Source: Candidatus Thorarchaeota archaeon
GTDB lineage: Archaea > Asgardarchaeota > Thorarchaeia > Thorarchaeales > Thorarchaeaceae
Length of the DNA stretch: 5,212 nt
Assembly (NCBI GenBank): GCA_013138615.1
Contig: WTCK01000175.1
Coordinates: forward strand, 1 to 5,212
Direction: 5' to 3'
In this document: in pieces, positions 1 to 4,721 of the stretch
Layout: each line of letters opens with the position of its first letter
How positions within the stretch are numbered: position 1 is the first letter of the stretch
Made by a program: the position numbers and the translations under genes
Notes under the pieces: model-generated
The model's input: the letters and a program-made list of their open reading frames with translations, nothing else
Told to the model about the DNA's origin: nothing
Database searches by the model: none

Positions 1-123
1 CGACCTTACTACAACGAAAGGCCTCGCGGGCCCATGTACAATTACCCTAGACCCTTATCAGAGGATGAAGTACACAAAGCTCTCGCAGAGGCAGGATTCG
101 TGAGCCGCGATGGAAGAGTTTAG
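1..123 (+). CDS. 3' end of an unidentified protein, C-terminal 40 residues
   Basis: An open frame runs from the left edge to a TAG at 121-123 and is cut off at its 5' side. The visible tail is basic and Tyr/Pro-rich at first (RPYYNERPRGPMYNYPRPLS) and then forms a short predicted helix (EDEVHKALAEAGF) before a charged end. The next gene, lplA, starts inside it with a 14-nt overlap in another frame, so the two are almost certainly co-transcribed and this should be a real gene end. I do not recognise the family from 40 residues. Some archaea keep radical-SAM lipoyl synthases (LipS type) near the bipartite lipoate ligase, so this could be a lipoate-pathway protein. That is inference from position only; no cluster-binding cysteines or other diagnostic residues are in view. 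Confidence 0.6.
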   Translation, partial: RPYYNERPRGPMYNYPRPLSEDEVHKALAEAGFVSRDGRV

Positions 124-877
124 GTTCCTGGAACTATGCGTACACAATGCCTACGAAAACATGGCTGTTGATGAAGCAATCACACTGGCCATAAAAGAGG
201 GAAAAGCGCCTCCCACCCTGCGCCTGTATCGATGGAGACCCTCCGCAGTATCCATTGGAACGTTTCAGGGTATGACAGATGAAGTTGACCTCAAATATTG
301 TAGACTAAACAAGATTGACTATATTCGGAGAATCACAGGAGGAGGGGCAGTGTACCACGATTTCGAAGGCGAAGTGACTTACAGCCTTATCGTTCCCAAA
401 GGTCACCGCTTGGCTCCATCTAATATTCTGAAGTCCTACAAGATAATTTGTGGAGGAATCATCGAAGCCCTTAAGCAGATGAAAATAAAGGCCAAGTTTC
501 GACCGATAAACGATGTAGTGACCGGTGGAAAGAAAATCTCTGGCAATGCTCAGACGCGGCGCAACTCATGCGTTTTGCAGCACGGAACGACTCTACTCGA
601 TTTGGATGTAGAAGTGATGTTCTCTATACTTAAGGTTCCCAAGGAGAAGATTTCCGATAAGATGATCCAAGACGTGAAGAAGAGCGTGACTTCCATTAGG
701 GAAGTCTTGGGCAGGCATGTTGAAGTCGATGAACTTGGAAAAGCGCTTGAGGTCGGGTTCTCAAAAGCGCTGAAGATTGATTTAATTCCTGGTGCCCTCA
801 TGGCACAGGAGTGGGCTGATGCTCAGAGATTGATGAAAGAGAAATATTCAACCACCAAATGGAACCTCTCGAGGTAG
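110..877 (+). CDS. lplA: Lipoate--protein ligase, catalytic subunit (LplA N-terminal domain, bipartite type)
   Basis: This 255-residue protein is a stand-alone biotin/lipoate ligase (BPL_LplA_LipB) catalytic domain. It should attach lipoate, via lipoyl-AMP, to a lysine of lipoyl carrier domains in the cytoplasm. Visible signatures are the RRITGGGAVYHD lipoate/nucleotide loop (residues 73-84), NDVVTGGKKISGNAQ (134-148) with the expected catalytic lysine at K142, and the LQHGT strand (156-160). It lacks the C-terminal accessory domain of the single-chain Escherichia coli enzyme; that part is the next gene, the arrangement known from Thermoplasma acidophilum. The ATG at 110 lies inside the preceding gene (14-nt overlap) with no strong Shine-Dalgarno, suggesting translational coupling. 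The protein begins with the family-typical start, with NMAVDEA at 17-23. All key motifs are present, so it is probably active. An octanoyltransferase of the same fold is the main alternative, but the adjacent lplB argues for a ligase. Confidence 0.93.
   Translation: MEEFRFLELCVHNAYENMAVDEAITLAIKEGKAPPTLRLYRWRPSAVSIGTFQGMTDEVDLKYCRLNKIDYIRRITGGGAVYHDFEGEVTYSLIVPKGHRLAPSNILKSYKIICGGIIEALKQMKIKAKFRPINDVVTGGKKISGNAQTRRNSCVLQHGTTLLDLDVEVMFSILKVPKEKISDKMIQDVKKSVTSIREVLGRHVEVDELGKALEVGFSKALKIDLIPGALMAQEWADAQRLMKEKYSTTKWNLSR
871..875 (+). promoter_or_regulatory. Ribosome binding site of lplB, overlapping the lplA stop
   Basis: GAGGT matches the archaeal anti-Shine-Dalgarno complement and sits 8 nt before the lplB ATG at 884. 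It runs into the first base of the lplA TAG (875-877). Termination of lplA and initiation of lplB therefore occur at nearly the same place, as expected for two subunits made in a fixed ratio. It is the clearest Shine-Dalgarno in the operon. Confidence 0.6.
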
Positions 878-883
878 GATATC

Positions 884-1156
884 ATGGGGAATAGTATATA
901 CAAAGTTCCAGGTGGAAAGCTTCTGAAGATCAAGCTCACACCTTCTGAAGGCAGGATTCTTGCCATTGTAATTAAAGGCGACTTTTTCCTTCATCCTGAA
1001 GAAACATTGGTAGCTCTTGAAGAGTTTCTTGCTGGGAAAGAACTTGATGAAATTGCACTGGCCGCTGACATTCAAAATTTCTTTGATGAAGCGGATGCCT
1101 CGCTAGTAGGAGCTAGCGCCGCTGACATAGCTAAAGCCATCTTGATGGCAGTGTGA
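884..1156 (+). CDS. lplB: Lipoate--protein ligase accessory subunit (LplB, LplA C-terminal domain)
   Basis: A 90-residue protein corresponding to the C-terminal accessory domain of lipoate ligase. Recognisable family features are the start YKVPGGKLLKI (residues 6-16), the strand-turn IKGDFFLHPEE (30-40), and a helical second half ending in AAADIAKAIL-like sequence. In T. acidophilum the equivalent LplB is required with LplA for lipoate adenylation but not for transfer from preformed lipoyl-AMP. The length matches known LplB proteins of roughly 90 residues, so it is complete rather than a fragment. It starts 6 nt after the lplA stop with a good Shine-Dalgarno and is followed after 7 nt by the kdaD-like gene. 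The split here is a normal archaeal gene organisation, not a frameshift: lplA ends cleanly and lplB has its own start signal. Confidence 0.9.
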   Translation: MGNSIYKVPGGKLLKIKLTPSEGRILAIVIKGDFFLHPEETLVALEEFLAGKELDEIALAADIQNFFDEADASLVGASAADIAKAILMAV

Positions 1157-1163
1157 TAGAGCA

Positions 1164-2033
1164 ATGAAATTAGTACGCTTTGTGGAAGGGACAAAGCCAC
1201 TTGCAGGATTTATCGATGGTTCTGATGTACTAGTCTACGAAGGGCTTGGGTCGAATCCGTTCAAAGACTATATGGAGCTTCGAAAGCCAGACGATATCCC
1301 CCTCAATGAGTTCTGGCGCTCATTGACCGAAGGCGAAACTCCCAGAAGGTATGACCTTGAATGGGTGAAGAATCAGTTCATAATGCCCATGATCCCAGCC
1401 GAGGTATGGGCGGCTGGTGTGACCTACAAACGAAGCGTAACGGCACGAGAGGATGAAACCGAAGTAAAAGGAATCTATGATCGCGTCTACGAATCTACGA
1501 GACCTGAAGTGCTATTCAAGGGGCTTGGATACCGAACGGTAGGTCCCAATGACATCATCTGCATCAGAAGTGATGCAACCTGGAATGTACCGGAGCCAGA
1601 GTTCACTCTTGTCTATGGGGAACGCAAGATTGTCGGTTACATGATTGGCAACGACGTCAGTTCAAGGGACATTGAGGGAGAGAATCCGCTCTATCTGCCG
1701 CAAGCGAAGGTATTCAGGAGCTCTTGTTCAATCGGACCATACCTGGCTACCGCAGATGAGTTCAGGGACCCGAAGAAAGTTGGAATCAAGCTGAAAGTAT
1801 ACAGGAAAGACGAAATGATTTTCTCTGGCGAAACAAGCACATCCCAAATGAAGAGGTCATTCGAGGAGCTGACGGAATATCTATTCCGCGACAATCCAGT
1901 ACCGCGCGGCTCGATTATGCTCACGGGCGTTGGAGTCGTCCCTCCAGATGACTTCAGTCTCTTGCATGGAGACCTTGTTGAAATCTCAATGGACGGACTG
2001 GGCACCATGAGAAACAGAGTGCGCCAATTGTGA
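1164..2033 (+). CDS. kdaD: FAH-family enzyme, probable 2-keto-3-deoxy-D-arabinonate dehydratase (KdaD-like)
   Basis: A 289-residue protein of the fumarylacetoacetate hydrolase fold. The C-terminal catalytic part resembles archaeal 2-dehydro-3-deoxy-D-arabinonate dehydratase (EC 4.2.1.141), which converts its sugar-acid substrate to 2,5-dioxopentanoate in oxidative pentose breakdown. Visible motifs: VWAAGVTYKRS (81-91), RPEVLFK (113-119), WNVPEPEFTLVY (140-151), and GNDVSSRDIEGENPLYLPQA (162-181). E144, E146 and D164 fall where the family binds a divalent metal. Length is close to the Sulfolobus enzyme (a little under 300). The ATG lies 7 nt after the lplB stop with only a weak GATAGA-like upstream signal, consistent with coupling. 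No pentose dehydrogenase, lactonase, dehydratase or semialdehyde dehydrogenase is in view, so the pathway cannot be confirmed. Another acylpyruvase or dehydratase of the FAH family is the alternative; the family call is firm, the substrate moderately so. Confidence 0.82.
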   Translation: MKLVRFVEGTKPLAGFIDGSDVLVYEGLGSNPFKDYMELRKPDDIPLNEFWRSLTEGETPRRYDLEWVKNQFIMPMIPAEVWAAGVTYKRSVTAREDETEVKGIYDRVYESTRPEVLFKGLGYRTVGPNDIICIRSDATWNVPEPEFTLVYGERKIVGYMIGNDVSSRDIEGENPLYLPQAKVFRSSCSIGPYLATADEFRDPKKVGIKLKVYRKDEMIFSGETSTSQMKRSFEELTEYLFRDNPVPRGSIMLTGVGVVPPDDFSLLHGDLVEISMDGLGTMRNRVRQL

Positions 2034-2047
2034 TTATCAGTGGTCTA

Positions 2048-3001
2048 TCAATTACGTTCAGTTTGCTTGCCTGAAACTCTCCTGGCCTGACTCACTTGAA
2101 CGAGCAGAACACTGACTGCAATGAGTGATAGTGCAATCCAGTCAAGAACAGTAGGGATCTCTCCCAAAAAGATGACTGAAAGAATGATAATCTGCGGCAT
2201 CATTGTGCTTTGAATTAGGGACATGTCAATAGCTCTGATGTACTGCATTGCTTTGTTCCAAAGAGTGAACGCAAGAGCCGTGTTCACCAGGCTCAACCAG
2301 ATGATGTAAGTCCAAGAGGTCAGTGATAAGGCTGGGACTCCTTCGGTCACGAAACCCCAGATTAGGAGGATTAAGGCACCGAATGTCATACTGATTCCAG
2401 TTATGGTAAGTGCTGGAGCCGTTCTACTGCGATTAATAGCTCTGCCGACAACTGCGGAAAGCGAGTTGGCTAGCAATGCAACTACAGTTACTAAGACGCC
2501 GAAGAGCACCAATTCTCCCAGGTCTTTGGGATAGAAGTAAATCGCAATTCCGATTATCCCAAGCGAGATGAATCCAATCTGGTCAAGGGAGGGTCGCTCC
2601 CTGAGTAGGCCCACAGAAAGGATGAGTACAACAATGGGAGTAAGGTTCAGAATCAAGGACACCGTAATTGCTGGGAGGAGGCTAAGGGCCAAGAACTGTG
2701 TGCCCTGCGTAATCGTAACGAAGAGGGTCCCATAGCCGACCATTGCACTCCACCATCTTCTGTGCTGTTTCCTAACAGCGTTGCGAGATTCCTTATTCGC
2801 AAGAATTAGTCCGAGCAGGATTGCGGCCGCTAGGCCGTACCTAAGACCGGCAAACGTAACGGGGGGTATTTCTTCCAGACCAAACTTGATGATGACCCAA
2901 GAAGACGCCCAGAGTGCCGTGACTACCAAGGCAAGAAGAACCGCTATTAGATAAGTGCGAAATGAAGAGCGAGTTTGAATTTCATTCTCTTCTTGCTGCA
3001 A
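2048..3001 (-). CDS. EamA/DMT-superfamily transporter, ten membrane segments
   Basis: An integral membrane protein of the drug/metabolite transporter superfamily with two tandem EamA repeats. Numbered from a TTG at 3001 (317 aa), ten hydrophobic segments lie at about 17-38, 48-67, 84-106, 109-133, 142-157, 164-186, 198-218, 229-248, 261-280 and 288-303. Family hallmarks are WASSWVIIKFG after TM1 start, TPIVVLILSVGLLRERPS closing TM4, and the matching PQIIILSVIFLGEIP in TM9. Members export or import amino acids, metabolites or nucleotide sugars; substrate cannot be read from sequence. No ATG precedes TM1, so the start is non-ATG: TTG at 3001 has a GGTGA at 3006-3010 (short 4-nt spacing), while the alternative TTG at 3043 (331 aa) has no usable site. 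It ends 14 nt from kdaD (convergent) and diverges from the HTH_10 gene, which may regulate it. Confidence 0.9.
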   Translation of the reverse strand: MQQEENEIQTRSSFRTYLIAVLLALVVTALWASSWVIIKFGLEEIPPVTFAGLRYGLAAAILLGLILANKESRNAVRKQHRRWWSAMVGYGTLFVTITQGTQFLALSLLPAITVSLILNLTPIVVLILSVGLLRERPSLDQIGFISLGIIGIAIYFYPKDLGELVLFGVLVTVVALLANSLSAVVGRAINRSRTAPALTITGISMTFGALILLIWGFVTEGVPALSLTSWTYIIWLSLVNTALAFTLWNKAMQYIRAIDMSLIQSTMMPQIIILSVIFLGEIPTVLDWIALSLIAVSVLLVQVSQARRVSGKQTERN

Positions 3002-3093
3002 GGATTCACCACACTCCGGACTTCTTGAGTCGAATGAAAGCAAGCCTTATCATGAACATCAATGTATTGCCGTCCTACGACGGGTGTTTAAAA
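3002..3093. promoter_or_regulatory. Divergent intergenic region between transporter and HTH_10 regulator
   Basis: With the starts chosen here, about 92 nt separate the two divergent genes and must hold both promoters and any operator. GGTGA on the minus strand (3006-3010) and GGTG on the plus strand (3083-3086) serve as likely ribosome binding sites. TTTAAA at 3087-3092 is self-complementary; read on the minus strand it gives CTTTTAAA, a possible but weak TATA element for the transporter. No convincing plus-strand TATA box or perfect operator palindrome is visible. Longer frames from both genes extend into this stretch (minus to 3043, plus back to 2962), so its boundaries depend on the true starts. 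Confidence 0.35.
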
Positions 3094-3741
3094 GTGATTC
3101 AAGCAAAGGTTCTGATTAGTACAGATGACTACTACACGTGCGACATCACACGGACTATTCCTGTGAGAGTAAGCATTACCACAATTAACGGTCCAGTTGG
3201 GTTTGGCATAATTGAAGCGTTGGACGGAGGAGAAGAGTCACTCAAGCAGTATGTGTCTGCCATGAAAGCATCTTCTAGCGTAGTTGAGATTGAAATCACA
3301 TATCAGTCACCCACAGTCTATTGGACTCGCGTCGTTATCCAGCCGGATACTCCGTCGATTTACGAAACAGTTCTTGAGAGCTCCTGCATGACACGGCTCC
3401 CTGTTATCATCCAGAGAGGAGTTCAAGAGCACACGATTCTAGCGCCATCTAGAGAAGCTTTTCGGAATATGCTGAATTCATTGAAGGCTCGCTTCTCCCA
3501 AGTACAATTAAGGCATGTGCGCTCATATGCTTCGGGTCTTCCCAAACACAACCTTACATTGAAACAGATGGATGCGATGATTATAGCCTTCAGCTCCGGA
3601 TACTACGACATTCCGAGAAGGATAACTGTGACTGAGATGTCTGAACGCATGGGGATTAAGCGGGTCGCAATGCAGGAGAGGCTAAGGAGAGCGGAACGAA
3701 CAATCATGAGTGATTTCGTTGAAGGCTCAATCGCTTACTAG
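3094..3741 (+). CDS. HTH_10 (bacterio-opsin activator type) transcriptional regulator
   Basis: A DNA-binding regulator with a C-terminal bacterio-opsin-activator HTH (HTH_10, Pfam PF04967). The domain covers roughly the last 60 residues: LTLKQMDAM, then SSGYYDIPRRITVTEMSERM, GIKRVAMQERLRRAE, matching the family pattern of a Tyr-rich turn, PR-x-T and a C-terminal LRRAE helix. The N-terminal part is a beta-rich region (about 140 residues) typical of these archaeal regulators, probably a ligand- or signal-sensing domain. Start choice: GTG at 3094 has GGTG 7 nt upstream, gives 215 residues, and begins at the point where family homology seems to begin (IQAKVLISTDDYYTC). In-frame ATGs at 3052, 3034 and 2962 are longer alternatives with poor ribosome sites; 2962 would run deep into the transporter gene. 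Divergent orientation suggests control of that transporter and of itself, which is inference. Confidence 0.85.
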   Translation: MIQAKVLISTDDYYTCDITRTIPVRVSITTINGPVGFGIIEALDGGEESLKQYVSAMKASSSVVEIEITYQSPTVYWTRVVIQPDTPSIYETVLESSCMTRLPVIIQRGVQEHTILAPSREAFRNMLNSLKARFSQVQLRHVRSYASGLPKHNLTLKQMDAMIIAFSSGYYDIPRRITVTEMSERMGIKRVAMQERLRRAERTIMSDFVEGSIAY

Positions 3742-3764
3742 GGCAGAAACCTCACGCAGATAGA

Positions 3765-3813
3765 GTATCATTGCTTCGGGCATTCATACCGGTCTTCTTT
3801 TCCGAAGCGATAC
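3765..3813. terminator. Bulged inverted repeat between convergent genes, possible bidirectional terminator
   Basis: GTATC (3765-3769) pairs with GATAC (3809-3813) and GCTTCGG (3773-3779) pairs with CCGAAGC (3802-3808), giving 12 base pairs with one ATT bulge (3770-3772); a G-U pair at 3780/3801 can extend it. The loop is about 20 nt and contains a pyrimidine run (TCTTCTTTT). It lies 23 nt past the regulator stop and 5 nt past the stop of the minus-strand gene, the right place for a terminator serving both strands. There is no U-tract directly after the stem on either strand, so it is not a textbook intrinsic terminator; archaeal termination relies mainly on T-runs. RNA 3'-end protection is another possibility. 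Confidence 0.45.
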
Positions 3814-3818
3814 CGCCT

Positions 3819-4499
3819 TCAGTTGTCCAGATGATCTGTGAATACCTGATTCATCTGAAGAATCAAATTGTTCAGAGCACTGCCAGGTTCGAGGACGGCG
3901 CCATTCAAAAGATTGGTATCTCTGCCGAGCCCGTAGCCAAATGGATTGGCGGTATCAGGAGTGTTCTGATAGGTTCCTTCAAGAAGTATCATGTATCCAA
4001 CGCCACTCTGAATCGTAAGCAACTGAATCCATGTGCCATCATTATACAGGATGTCCAAACCAAATCCCATTATGCCAAGGTCTGTAACATCGTAGATTGA
4101 AACTTGTGATTCAACTGTGTGTTCCAAACCTCCATAGAATGCCTGGTTGATTCCTTCCACGTCTGAAACTGAAGCGTAAAACTCCTCTTCATACAAGGAT
4201 AAATTATACGGCCCCTCAGAATCGTCCAGGAGTGTTATCCGCACCAACCATGTTCCAGCCTCCTGTGGAATGAGTATAGCATCCATAAGCTCAGGGTAGA
4301 CTATGTCAGAGCTATTCCCAAGTATAGCCATCGCAAGGATGTCACTTGACTTGTTCACCATGTAATCTGCTAATGAAGTCCCAAACCGTCCACTATTTTC
4401 GTTATTAGCTGAAGGATTATTGACTAGCATGTACGTAAAGACAACAGCAGAGAGAATCCCGCAAGCAATAATCGCTGCTGCAATGTGTTTAGTGTTCAT
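3819..4499 (-). CDS. Membrane-anchored or secreted protein of unknown function
   Basis: I do not recognise this 226-residue protein. It has a short basic N-terminus (MNTKH), one hydrophobic segment at about 6-26 (signal peptide or N-terminal anchor), and then an acidic, largely soluble domain of about 200 residues expected outside the cell. That domain has beta-rich stretches, for example TWLVRITLLDD (83-93) and WIQLLTIQSGVGYMILLEGT, and three N-glycosylation sequons (NKS at 49, NSS at 62, NLS at 99). There are no cysteines after the hydrophobic segment and no catalytic motif I can name; C13 lies inside the hydrophobic segment and is a poor lipobox. The ATG at 4499 follows a GATGG sequence and places the hydrophobic segment at the N-terminus; an ATG at 4529 would add ten unremarkable residues. 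It converges with the regulator gene and is transcribed alone in this window. Confidence 0.72.
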   Translation of the reverse strand: MNTKHIAAAIIACGILSAVVFTYMLVNNPSANNENSGRFGTSLADYMVNKSSDILAMAILGNSSDIVYPELMDAILIPQEAGTWLVRITLLDDSEGPYNLSLYEEEFYASVSDVEGINQAFYGGLEHTVESQVSIYDVTDLGIMGFGLDILYNDGTWIQLLTIQSGVGYMILLEGTYQNTPDTANPFGYGLGRDTNLLNGAVLEPGSALNNLILQMNQVFTDHLDN

Positions 4500-4643
4500 G
4501 AAACCATCATCCCATCTCAACTGACACATTAGGGAGCGAACCCTATTCTCTTTTTGCTCTTAAGCATAGAATGTTGCTCAGATGAAACCAATTTGAACTC
4601 ACGTTACCACGCAAGGCTGGGGTGTGGACAACAGTGAAATACC

Positions 4644-4700
4644 GGCAGTGTCAGCATCTCATAATCTCTATGAAAAATATAGAGGTGTCATAGCACTGCC
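4644..4700. repeat. Nested inverted repeats upstream of the HExxH gene; candidate operator or promoter
   Basis: An outer pair GGCAGTG (4644-4650) / CACTGCC (4694-4700) encloses an inner pair CTCTAT (4666-4671) / ATAGAG (4679-4684). The centres differ by only about 3 bases. The 7-base spacer of the inner pair is GAAAAAT, so an AT-rich AAAAATATA at 4673-4681 lies in the middle and could be the TATA box, giving a start near 4700-4708 for the gene beginning at 4722. GTGTCA occurs twice as a direct repeat (4648-4653 and 4685-4690). A regulator binding here would cover the promoter. The repeats are short enough that chance cannot be excluded. Confidence 0.35.
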
Positions 4701-4708
4701 TTGGTTGC

Positions 4709-4715
4709 AGAGGGA
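4709..4715 (+). promoter_or_regulatory. Ribosome binding site of the HExxH membrane protein gene
   Basis: AGAGGGA is a purine-rich Shine-Dalgarno-like sequence 6 nt before the ATG at 4722. It supports that start over an in-frame TTG at 4701, the only other start codon after the upstream in-frame TAG at 4680-4682. Confidence 0.5.
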
Positions 4716-4721
4716 TTCGTA

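Larger units (their letters stand above)
4500..4721. other. 222-nt non-coding divergent intergenic region
   Basis: This stretch separates the minus-strand membrane-anchored protein from the plus-strand HExxH protein and should hold both promoters. On the left, TAGGG and CCCTA form a small 5-bp hairpin with a 6-nt loop (about 4530-4546), and CTTAAG near 4558-4564 could be part of a TATA element for the minus-strand gene. On the right are nested inverted repeats, listed separately. I found no tRNA, no conserved small-RNA fold I can name, and no convincing small open frame. Confidence 0.5.

Noticed and set aside
871..890. Possible frameshift or split of a single-chain lipoate ligase
   Set aside because: lplB has its own ATG and Shine-Dalgarno, and both proteins end and begin where the known archaeal bipartite subunits do.
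550..1075. Minus-strand frames opposite lplA and lplB
   Set aside because: They are antisense to two proteins with clear family motifs and show no domain or ribosome site of their own.
1691..2008. Minus-strand 105-codon frame opposite the kdaD-like gene
   Set aside because: It mirrors a strongly conserved FAH-family coding region; its Ser/Pro/Thr-rich product is typical of an antisense shadow.
3087..3092. TTTAAA as a TATA box for the HTH_10 gene
   Set aside because: It lies between the likely ribosome site and the GTG start at 3094, too close to drive that gene; at most it could serve the minus-strand transporter.
3771..4100. Plus-strand open frame of 109 codons opposite the membrane-anchored protein gene
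   Set aside because: It has no ribosome site, begins inside the inverted repeat, has no recognisable domain, and lies antisense to a frame with a proper N-terminal hydrophobic segment and coherent protein-like sequence.
4500..4721. Possible tRNA or structured RNA gene in the right intergenic region
   Set aside because: No cloverleaf, GGTTCRAATCC-like T-arm or CCA end is visible; only short inverted repeats are present.
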